NCBI GenBank assembly: GCA_964460755.1
Contig: CAYWQL010000015.1
Coordinates: forward strand, 1 to 39,504
Origin: JAYFNU01 sp964460755
Lineage (GTDB): Bacteria > Bacillota > Clostridia > Oscillospirales > Ruminococcaceae
Length of the DNA: 39,504 nt
Direction: 5' to 3'
In this document: piece after piece, positions 21,815 through 29,049 of the stretch
Position numbering within the stretch: position 1 is the first letter of the stretch
Layout of the letters: each line of letters starts with the position of its first letter
The notes under the pieces: generated by a model
What the model was told of the DNA's origin: nothing
What the model saw: only the letters and a program-made list of their open reading frames with translations
Databases searched by the model: none
Made by a program: the position numbers and the translations under genes

Positions 21815-24226
21815 TTGCAAAAACAAGAAATGACGAACGAAGAGTTCAAACGGCGGTTAACCGAAGAGGTTTTGAAGGATTATTCGGTCAACCTTACCGA
21901 GGCGACAGCCGCGCAGATATATAAATCCATGGCGATAATACTAAAGGATATACTCGGTAACAAGGTGCGCCATCGCGACGCGAAGACCTTCGGAAAGGGC
22001 GCGAAGCAGGTATACTATCTTTCGATGGAATTTCTCGTCGGCCGTTCGCTTAAAAACAATTTATATAATCTCGGGCTGAATACGCAGGCGGAAGAGGCGC
22101 TTAAGGGAAGCGGAATTACCCTTGATATGCTCTATGACGAGGAGCCCGACGCGGGGCTTGGAAACGGCGGTCTCGGCCGTCTTGCGGCTTGCTATATGGA
22201 CGGCATAGCGACCTGCGGCTACACGGGAACGGGGTACTCGATACTTTATGAATACGGTATATTCAAGCAGAAAATAATCGACGGCTGGCAACAGGAGCTC
22301 GCGGACAACTGGCTTCCCGGCGGAAAGGTCTGGCTTGAGGAAAAGCGGGACGAGGCGGTTACCGTCAAGTTCGACGGCGAGATAAAAGAGGATTGGTACA
22401 ACCAGTACCACCATATTGAGCACATTGGCTGCAACACCGTTCTTGCGGTGCCGTTTGATATGTATATTTCTGGGTATGACACCGAGGCGGTGAGCAGACT
22501 TCGTCTTTATAAATCGGTCGCGCCCGGGATAGATATGGACAGCTTTAATCGCGGCGACTATACCGCCGCGCTTCGAACCAACAGCACCGCCGAGCTTATC
22601 AGCAAGGTGCTTTATCCGAACGATAACCACAACGAGGGCAAAATTCTTCGTCTTAGACAGCAGTACTTTATGTGCTGCGCGGCGATAAACGATATCGTAA
22701 AAAATCATCTTGCGCAGTATGGTACGATGGACAATCTTCCCGATAAGGTCGCCATTCAGCTTAACGACACCCACCCCACCCTTGCCATTCCCGAGCTTAT
22801 TCGCCTTCTTCTCGATGAATGCGGATATGAATGGGATAAGGCGGTTGACATAGCGAAAAGAACCTTCTCGTATACCAACCACACCGTTTTGAGCGAGGCG
22901 CTCGAATCGTGGAATATTGATATGTTCCGTTCGGTTTTGCCGCGAATATATCAAATTGTCGCCGAGCTTAACAACACACTTATAAAGGAGCTTGAAGGGC
23001 GCTTTCCGAACGATTACGGAAAGATTTCTTATATGAGCGTGATTCGTGACGGATATGTGCGTATGGCAAATCTTTGCGTGTATATGTCGCACAGCGTTAA
23101 CGGCGTGTCTGCGCTTCACAGTGAGATAATTAAAGACGAGGTCTTTCACGACTATTACATTTTTGCCCCCGAGAAGTTTAAGAACGTAACCAACGGCATA
23201 GCCTACCGTCGCTGGCTTCTTCAAAGCAACGAAGGACTTACGGAGCTTTTGTGCGACACTATCGGCGACGGTTTTAAAAAGGACGCTTCGCAGTTAAAGA
23301 AATTTCAGAAATTCGCGACAGACAGCGAGGTCCAAAAGCGCCTTTCCGACATCAAGCTTGAAAACAAAAAGCGGCTTGCCAAATACATCAAGGACGTCGA
23401 GGGCATTGAGGTTGTTCCGGACTCGATTTTCGACGTTCAGGCAAAGAGAATGCACGAATACAAGCGCCAGCACCTAAACGCGCTGAATATAATCAGCCAG
23501 TACCTGTATTTGAAGGATAATCCCAACGCCGATTTTGTTCCGAGAACCTATATCTTCGGAGCGAAGGCGGCGCCGGGCTATTATATCGCAAAGCAGATGA
23601 TACGTCTTATTTCCGGTCTGTCCGAGCTTCTCAATAAAGATGAAAATGTGCGCGACAAGCTTCGTGTGGTCTATCTTGAGGACTACCGCGTGAGCGTGTC
23701 CGAGCTGCTTATGCCCGCCTCGGAGGTTTCGGAGCAGATTTCGCTCGCGGGAACCGAGGCGTCGGGAACGGGAAATATGAAGCTTATGCTGAACGGTGCG
23801 CTGACAATCGGAACCCTCGACGGCGCAAACATAGAAATTCGCGACGCGGCGGGCGAGGACAACTTCTTCCTCTTTGGTATGACAAAGCAGGAGGTGCTTG
23901 ACAGAAGGGCGAACGGGTACAAGCCCGAAGCTATTGTTAAGCAAAACGCCGAGCTTAAGCGGGTAATGGATTTCGTGAGCAAGGGCTTTATGGATTACAG
24001 CTTCTCGGACCTCGCGAACAATATTATGTATCAGGACCCATATCTTGTTCTTGCCGATTTTGACGCCTATGCCGCCGCCCAAAGGCTGGTTAGCCGGACG
24101 TATAGCGACGCGGCGAAATGGAACGAGATGTCGGCGATGAATATTGCGGGCGCGGGCGTATTTTCCGCCGACAGAGCGGTGCGTGAATACGCGGAAAATA
24201 TATGGAATATTAAGCCCGTTCAGTAA
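21815..24226 (+). CDS. glgP: Glycogen/maltodextrin phosphorylase (GT35)
   Basis: This releases glucose 1-phosphate from the non-reducing ends of alpha-1,4-glucan using a pyridoxal-phosphate cofactor. The 803-residue protein has the N-terminal YYLSMEFLVGRSLKNNL block and PDAGLGNGGLGRLAACYMDG. The cofactor site is EASGTGNMKLMLNGALTIG, where Lys656 should carry PLP. Length and blocks look complete. The TTG at 21815 is chosen as start because GAGG lies 9 bases before it; the next ATG (21830) has no ribosome site. It shares a transcript with the GH13 gene, 15 bases downstream. Confidence 0.96.
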   Translation: MQKQEMTNEEFKRRLTEEVLKDYSVNLTEATAAQIYKSMAIILKDILGNKVRHRDAKTFGKGAKQVYYLSMEFLVGRSLKNNLYNLGLNTQAEEALKGSGITLDMLYDEEPDAGLGNGGLGRLAACYMDGIATCGYTGTGYSILYEYGIFKQKIIDGWQQELADNWLPGGKVWLEEKRDEAVTVKFDGEIKEDWYNQYHHIEHIGCNTVLAVPFDMYISGYDTEAVSRLRLYKSVAPGIDMDSFNRGDYTAALRTNSTAELISKVLYPNDNHNEGKILRLRQQYFMCCAAINDIVKNHLAQYGTMDNLPDKVAIQLNDTHPTLAIPELIRLLLDECGYEWDKAVDIAKRTFSYTNHTVLSEALESWNIDMFRSVLPRIYQIVAELNNTLIKELEGRFPNDYGKISYMSVIRDGYVRMANLCVYMSHSVNGVSALHSEIIKDEVFHDYYIFAPEKFKNVTNGIAYRRWLLQSNEGLTELLCDTIGDGFKKDASQLKKFQKFATDSEVQKRLSDIKLENKKRLAKYIKDVEGIEVVPDSIFDVQAKRMHEYKRQHLNALNIISQYLYLKDNPNADFVPRTYIFGAKAAPGYYIAKQMIRLISGLSELLNKDENVRDKLRVVYLEDYRVSVSELLMPASEVSEQISLAGTEASGTGNMKLMLNGALTIGTLDGANIEIRDAAGEDNFFLFGMTKQEVLDRRANGYKPEAIVKQNAELKRVMDFVSKGFMDYSFSDLANNIMYQDPYLVLADFDAYAAAQRLVSRTYSDAAKWNEMSAMNIAGAGVFSADRAVREYAENIWNIKPVQ

Positions 24227-24241
24227 TAGGCAAGAGGTTTT

Positions 24242-26023
24242 ATGATAGAGTTTTGCAGCACAAACACCAAGTTTAAAACTCCCTTTGGCGCGGTGACGGA
24301 AAAGACCGACGTGAGCTTTTTCGTAAAGACGTCGGAGGAGGTTTCCGGCGTTACGCTCGTCGTCAACGACGTTATCGCGAATAAACTCAGCGAAGAGCCG
24401 ATGAAAAAATCGGTCGGAGGCTTTGTAATAAAACGCGCGTTTTTGGAAAAAGGGCTTTACTTTTATCGCTTTAAGCTTTCGCAGGACGAGGGAATATATA
24501 GGGGCGAGGGCGGAAAGGGCGTCGTTGCGGAAAACGGCGCTTGGTTTCAGCAGACGGTCTATTCAAAGAAGTATAAAGCCCCGAAGGGCTATACGGGCGG
24601 GATATTTTATCAGATTTTTCCCGACCGCTTCAACATCGGCAGGGGCGGTGTGCTTGACCCTCATTTTACTGACCGAAAAATCCATAACGATTTGAATGAT
24701 ACGCCCGACTTTCTTCCCGACGAAAACGGCGTCGTGCGCAACAACGACTATTTCGGCGGAAATCTTCTCGGCATAGAGGAAAAGCTCGACTATCTTAAAA
24801 GCCTGGGAGTAACGGAAATATATCTCAACCCTGTTTGCGAGTCGCACGCCAACCACAGATACAACACGGCAGATTACAGAAAAATCGACCCGCTTCTTGG
24901 AACGGAGAAGGATTTTAAGCGGCTTTGCGTCTCGGCAAGAGCAAAGGGCATACAGATAATTCTCGACGGGGTTTTTAGCCATACGGGTGACGACAGCGTC
25001 TATTTTAACCGTTACGGCAGATACGACAGCGTCGGCGCCTGCCAGAGTAAAACAAGTCCCTATCACGAGTGGTACAAGTACGACGAGTCAAGGAACGACT
25101 ACGTCTATTGGTGGGGCTTTCCGACGCTTCCGGAGGTGGAGGAAACGACGCCGTCTTTTATCGAGTTTATATGCGGCGTGGGCGGCGTGATTGATTATTG
25201 GTTCAGTCTTGGCATCGACGGGGTTCGCCTTGACGTCGCCGACGAGCTGCCCGATATGTTCATAGCGAAGGTGCGTGAGGCGGTCAAGAGAAACAAAAAA
25301 AACGCTATGCTTCTCGGAGAGGTCTGGGAGGACGCGAGCAATAAAATAAGCTACGGCGTGCAGCGCGCATTTCTTTTCGGCGACGAGCTTGATTCGGTTA
25401 TGAACTACCCCTTCTGCGAGGCTATACTCGAGTTCATAAGAACGGCGAACGAAAAGGCGTTTGTTGAGGCGGTAATGACGGTTCGCGAAAACTATCCGAA
25501 GGTTATGCTCGACAATATGATGAATCCCATTTCAACCCACGACACCGAACGCGCCATAAACCGACTTTTGTTCGGGCGGCTTGAAAATCTTGACAAGGCG
25601 TCGCTGTTTGAGAAAAAAATCTCGTCGGACGAGTATCTTCGGGGAGCGGAGATGGTGAAGCTTGCCTTTGCGCTTATGTTCACCCTTCCGGGAATACCCT
25701 GCATATATTACGGCGACGAGGTCGGTATGACAGGCTTTAAAGACCCATTTAATCGCGGCTTTATGAAGTGGCAGGGCGGCAACGAAAACATACTTGACTG
25801 CGTTCGGGAAATTGCGGGAGCGAGAAAATCATTCACAGCCTTTTCCGACGGCGAAATCGAGTTTCTTCTTGCTGAGAACGGTGCGGTTGCCTTCCTTCGA
25901 AAGGGCAAAAAAGAAACGGCGCTCGTCGCCGTCAACCGCGGGGAGCAAACCGTTTCGATAAATCTTCCGAACGGACGAACCGAAGAGGTTGCGCCGTGGA
26001 GATATTTGATAAAAAAGATTTAA
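24242..26023 (+). CDS. Intracellular GH13 alpha-glucan hydrolase (neopullulanase/alpha-amylase type)
   Basis: This 593-residue enzyme has no signal peptide, so it should act on glycogen or maltodextrin in the cytoplasm. An N-terminal beta domain (about 1-110) precedes the barrel. The GH13 regions are clear: DGVFSHTG (region I), GIDGVRLDVADEL with nucleophile Asp331, LLGEVWEDA with acid/base Glu360, and ISTHDTERA with Asp434. The IFYQIFPDRF entry and HANHRYNTADYRKIDPLLG suggest the neopullulanase/maltogenic or cyclodextrinase subgroup, though hydrolysis of alpha-1,6 bonds cannot be excluded. As partner of glgP it probably trims branched limit dextrins or oligosaccharides. Confidence 0.9.
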   Translation: MIEFCSTNTKFKTPFGAVTEKTDVSFFVKTSEEVSGVTLVVNDVIANKLSEEPMKKSVGGFVIKRAFLEKGLYFYRFKLSQDEGIYRGEGGKGVVAENGAWFQQTVYSKKYKAPKGYTGGIFYQIFPDRFNIGRGGVLDPHFTDRKIHNDLNDTPDFLPDENGVVRNNDYFGGNLLGIEEKLDYLKSLGVTEIYLNPVCESHANHRYNTADYRKIDPLLGTEKDFKRLCVSARAKGIQIILDGVFSHTGDDSVYFNRYGRYDSVGACQSKTSPYHEWYKYDESRNDYVYWWGFPTLPEVEETTPSFIEFICGVGGVIDYWFSLGIDGVRLDVADELPDMFIAKVREAVKRNKKNAMLLGEVWEDASNKISYGVQRAFLFGDELDSVMNYPFCEAILEFIRTANEKAFVEAVMTVRENYPKVMLDNMMNPISTHDTERAINRLLFGRLENLDKASLFEKKISSDEYLRGAEMVKLAFALMFTLPGIPCIYYGDEVGMTGFKDPFNRGFMKWQGGNENILDCVREIAGARKSFTAFSDGEIEFLLAENGAVAFLRKGKKETALVAVNRGEQTVSINLPNGRTEEVAPWRYLIKKI

Positions 26024-26032
26024 ATAAAACAT

Positions 26033-26061
26033 AAAAAGGACTCGTCAAGAGTCCTTTTTTT
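26033..26061. terminator. Bidirectional terminator; overlaps the gtrA stop codon
   Basis: AAAAAGGACTC (26033-26043) pairs with GAGTCCTTTTT (26049-26059), with a five-base loop. The T-run serves the plus strand. The opposite gene's TGA (26045-26047) lies in the loop. Confidence 0.85.
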
Positions 26062-26554
26062 CGTTATTACGCATTATTACCCACTTGTTTATGGGAAACT
26101 GAATGCACATCGACGTAAACATATTGATGCACTTGACGACCACTCCGCCAAACGCGACGCCGAGCGCGAGATATATCGGAGCGCCGATAAGAGAGGGAAG
26201 ATATATCTGCAAAAACCACATTGAAACCGCCATTATAGCATACATTATCCCGCTCTTCAGGACATTGTTGGTCGCCTTAAAGGTGGTTTTTCGCTGTAAG
26301 AAGAAATTAAAGGTTTGGGATATAACATATGAAAGCGCGAAGGACAAAAACGCGCACAGACCGCCGCTTTCGGGAGAATATTTTATAAGCCACCACGAAA
26401 AGGGGGTATTGGCGTATTTTTTAAATACGAGAAAGTTGAAAATCGCGTAAGCACCGAGGTCGACTACGGTTGTGAAGCAGCCCATAAGGGCGAAAAAGAT
26501 AAACTGATAAAGAGTTTCGTGTTTTTCCTTAAAGCGAAGAATTTTTTCTTTCAT
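26045..26554 (-). CDS. GtrA-family membrane protein
   Basis: This is a 169-residue protein with four membrane segments of the GtrA (PF04138) type. QFIFFALMGCFTTVVDLGAYAIFNF starts it, FALSYVISQTFNFFLQRKTTF is the second block, and two more hydrophobic segments follow. GtrA proteins are thought to flip polyprenyl-linked sugars made by a DPM-type glycosyltransferase; such an enzyme is encoded at 7133-8053, though in a different operon. The gene follows asnA by 13 bases and ends the queH operon. Its stop lies within the loop of a shared terminator. Confidence 0.85.
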   Translation of the reverse strand: MKEKILRFKEKHETLYQFIFFALMGCFTTVVDLGAYAIFNFLVFKKYANTPFSWWLIKYSPESGGLCAFLSFALSYVISQTFNFFLQRKTTFKATNNVLKSGIMYAIMAVSMWFLQIYLPSLIGAPIYLALGVAFGGVVVKCINMFTSMCIQFPINKWVIMRNNEKKDS

Positions 26555-26567
26555 ACCGCGTCCCGCC

Positions 26568-27581
26568 TTACAGTAAGAAAATATTATGCTCCGAACAGGC
26601 TTTTCGCATTTCGTCCGACCAGAGCGAGGCGTGAACCTCGCCGATATGCGCCTTTCTAAGCATTAGCATACAAAGACGCGACTGACCTATTCCGCCGCCT
26701 ATCGTATACGGAAGCTCGCCGTTAAGCAGGGCTTTGTGGAACGGAAGCTCGGCCCGCTCGGGACAGCCGGCCTTTTCAAGCTGTTCGCGAAGCGCCTTTT
26801 CGTCGACGCGTATACCCATGCTCGAAAGCTCGAAGCTCTGCCCCAACAGCTCGTTCCAAACGAGAATGTCGCCGTTGAGTGACCAGTCGTCGTAGTCGGG
26901 CGCGCGCCCGTCGTGAGGCTTACCGCTCTTAAGCTTATCGCCGATTTGCATAAGGAAAACGCTCTTTTTATCCTTGCATATCGCGCATTCGCGCTCCTTT
27001 GGAGAAAGGGTGGGATAGGCGTCCTCAAGCTCCTGAGCCGTGACGAAGAAAATGTCGTCGGCAAGGGGAAAATCAATAGCAGGGAATTTGTAGCAGGCGG
27101 CTCTTGCCGTTTGCTTAATCGCTCCGTATATGTCGCGCACCGTCGTTGTAAGGTATTCGCTTGTGCGCTGTTCCTTCGTTATGACCTTTTCCCAGTCCCA
27201 TTGGTCGACATAGACCGAATGCAGATTGTCAAGCTCCTCGTCGCGGCGTATGGCGTTCATATCGGTGTAAATGCCTTCGCCCGGCTTAAAGCCGTAGGCG
27301 TTGAGGGCGTAGCGCTTCCATTTCGCAAGGGAGTGAACGATTTCCACCGTCTCGTCGCCAAGCTCGGGAATGTCGAAGCTTACGGGACGCTCAACCCCGT
27401 TTAGGTTGTCGTTAAGCCCGCTTGCCTTTGTAACGAACATCGGCGCCGAAACGCGAAAGAGATTAAGCGCTATGGCAAGATATTTTTGAAAATTGTCTTT
27501 AACAATCTTAATTCCCCATTGTGTCTGTCTAAGGGTTAGATGGGAGGAATAATTCTTCGGAAAAATCAGTTTGCCGCTCAT
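26568..27581 (-). CDS. asnA: Aspartate-ammonia ligase (asparagine synthetase A)
   Basis: This makes asparagine from aspartate, ammonia and ATP; it is related to class II aspartyl-tRNA synthetases. The 337-residue protein shows TLRQTQWGIKIVKDNFQ at the N-terminus. LNLFRVSAPMFVTKASGLNDNLNGVERPV is the well-conserved substrate block, WDWEKVI comes next, and the C-terminal GGGIGQSRLCMLML is the ATP-site motif 3. Length is normal. Its start overlaps the preceding stop by one base (TAATG). Confidence 0.96.
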   Translation of the reverse strand: MSGKLIFPKNYSSHLTLRQTQWGIKIVKDNFQKYLAIALNLFRVSAPMFVTKASGLNDNLNGVERPVSFDIPELGDETVEIVHSLAKWKRYALNAYGFKPGEGIYTDMNAIRRDEELDNLHSVYVDQWDWEKVITKEQRTSEYLTTTVRDIYGAIKQTARAACYKFPAIDFPLADDIFFVTAQELEDAYPTLSPKERECAICKDKKSVFLMQIGDKLKSGKPHDGRAPDYDDWSLNGDILVWNELLGQSFELSSMGIRVDEKALREQLEKAGCPERAELPFHKALLNGELPYTIGGGIGQSRLCMLMLRKAHIGEVHASLWSDEMRKACSEHNIFLL

Positions 27582-28252
27582 TAGTGAGCCCTCTTTTCTA
27601 TAACGTTATGTTGTTTTCCATACTTTTTATACAAAATGTATTGAACGACCGCCGCAAGCAAAAGGAAGACGGTTATTATAATCGCGCAATGCATAAAAAA
27701 GGTTTCGGGAAGGATATTGATTATTTGGTCTGTGCGATAGTCGAAGTACCAGAAGTCGTTGTTGAAAAAAATCTTATGAAAGACAATAAACGCCGCGTCG
27801 AAATTAATAGAGAAGGCGGCGAGAAGAAATGCGGGAATAGTGAGGGTTGTTATCGACGAAACTAAAAGAAAGCGGTTGTTTATTTTGCGCTTTTTCGCGG
27901 TAATACTAAATAATACTATAAGCACAGCCGAAAACGCTCCGGCGAGATAAAAGCCGATAAACAGATTTCGGCATTCCTCAAAATGAAACGCGCCCGTTTC
28001 GGAAAAGGCAAGGTCGGGAAGATTAAATTCTGTTTTTTTAAACGGCGAAAGAAAATCCATCATAGCCTTGTAATTATTGACGCAGACCTCTTTTGAGTAG
28101 CCCGATGTTTCGGGAATATTAAGGATGTCGCAATCGGCGGCATAAATGAAGTCGCCGACGTGAATGAAGGCAAGACCGAGCGCAATCGCCGCAAGAAGGC
28201 AAAGCGCGCCGAAGACAACGCCGAAAAAGATATATCCTTTTTTATTTTTCAT
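27581..28252 (-). CDS. DUF1461 (TIGR01906-type) integral membrane protein
   Basis: This is a 223-residue membrane protein with four or five helices. It has the family's typical loop FHKIFFNNDFWYFDYRTDQI followed by INILPETFFMHCA. The ATG at 28252 is chosen because GAGGAG lies just before it; the longer frame into queH is rejected. It overlaps the queH end by 11 bases. The family's function is unknown. In this operon it sits between a tRNA-modification gene and asnA. Confidence 0.85.
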   Translation of the reverse strand: MKNKKGYIFFGVVFGALCLLAAIALGLAFIHVGDFIYAADCDILNIPETSGYSKEVCVNNYKAMMDFLSPFKKTEFNLPDLAFSETGAFHFEECRNLFIGFYLAGAFSAVLIVLFSITAKKRKINNRFLLVSSITTLTIPAFLLAAFSINFDAAFIVFHKIFFNNDFWYFDYRTDQIINILPETFFMHCAIIITVFLLLAAVVQYILYKKYGKQHNVIEKRAH

Positions 28253-28856
28253 TATGCTCTCCTCTATATGCGAACTCGCACCCACAGAAGCTTTGGCGAT
28301 AGATTGAATACTGCTTCGCGATTTCCCCCGAGCGAAGGAAGCCGTTTTGCTTTTTAAAGTCGGAATAGAGCCAGCCGACGTCATATTCTTTTGAAAGCTC
28401 CTCGCCGATTTTGTTTATTACGTCGGCGTTTTTGTGAGGGCTTACCGTGAGGGTGGTCGCAAAGAGGTCAAAGCCGTTTTTCTTTGCTGTTTCGGCGGTT
28501 TTAGAAAGCCGAAGCCGAAAGCATTTTGCGCACCGCGCCCCGCCCTCGGGCTCGTTTTCAAAGCCCGTTGCCGCTGTGAGAAATTCCCCGTGGTCATAGT
28601 CAAAATCGAGGTATTTTGCTTTTCCCCCGTAAATTTCGCTGAGAATGCGAAGCTGTTCGTTTTTTCGTTTTACGTATTCCGCCTGCGGGTAGATGTTCGG
28701 GTTATAGTACAGCACCGTTGTATCGAAAACGTCGAGCAGCAGCGAAATAACATAGGACGAGCAGACTGCGCAGCAACTGTGGAGCAATAGCGACGGTTTT
28801 TTGTCGTACTCTTTTTCCGTCGTCTCGTGAAAAAGCCGGTTATAGTTCATTTTCAT
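28242..28856 (-). CDS. queH: Epoxyqueuosine reductase QueH
   Basis: This completes queuosine synthesis in tRNA by reducing epoxyqueuosine, replacing QueG in many anaerobes. The protein of about 204 residues shows the QueH (DUF208) cysteine pattern: LLHSCCAVCSS near the N-terminus (CC and C) and GARCAKCFRLRL (CxxC) in the middle. These bind the Fe-S centre and metal in the family. The YYNPNIYPQAEYVKR and TTLTVSPHKNADVINKIG blocks also match. The start is not certain: GTG at 28859, ATG at 28856 or ATG at 28850 all lie in frame, none with a clear ribosome site. The leader seems to be very short. Confidence 0.9.
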   Translation of the reverse strand: MKMNYNRLFHETTEKEYDKKPSLLLHSCCAVCSSYVISLLLDVFDTTVLYYNPNIYPQAEYVKRKNEQLRILSEIYGGKAKYLDFDYDHGEFLTAATGFENEPEGGARCAKCFRLRLSKTAETAKKNGFDLFATTLTVSPHKNADVINKIGEELSKEYDVGWLYSDFKKQNGFLRSGEIAKQYSIYRQSFCGCEFAYRGEHNEK

Positions 28857-28870
28857 CACTCATTTTCGGT

Positions 28871-28900
28871 ATAATACAAGTAGCAGTATGTATAATTCAA
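28871..28900 (-). promoter_or_regulatory. Promoter of the queH operon, near-leaderless
   Basis: On the minus strand: TTGAAT (28895-28900), an 18-base spacer and TATTAT (28871-28876). The transcript should begin at about 28864, only 5 to 8 bases before the start codon. Confidence 0.6.
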
Positions 28901-28961
28901 TATTATAACAAAACAAAACCGATTTATAAATAGGGTATTTTCACAAAAATAAGTTATAGCC

Positions 28962-28990
28962 TTAACAAATCGAAGAAAATATGATATTAT
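28962..28990 (+). promoter_or_regulatory. Promoter of the penicillin-binding protein gene
   Basis: TTAACA (28962-28967), a 17-base spacer and TATTAT (28985-28990); leader about 53 bases. Confidence 0.7.
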
Positions 28991-29049
28991 AGTCGTAATT
29001 GCAATAATCTTAACACGAAATCCAGCCTTTAAAAAAGGAGACGTTATAA

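Noticed and set aside
22061..23224. Long open frame of 387 codons on the minus strand inside glgP
   Set aside because: It has no recognisable protein features or ribosome site and lies wholly opposite a clear phosphorylase gene. The codon bias of the real gene keeps the opposite frame open.
7133..26554. GT2 enzyme and GtrA protein as one flippase/transferase operon
   Set aside because: The two families often work together, but here the genes lie about 18 kb apart on opposite strands in different operons, so the link is only a possibility.
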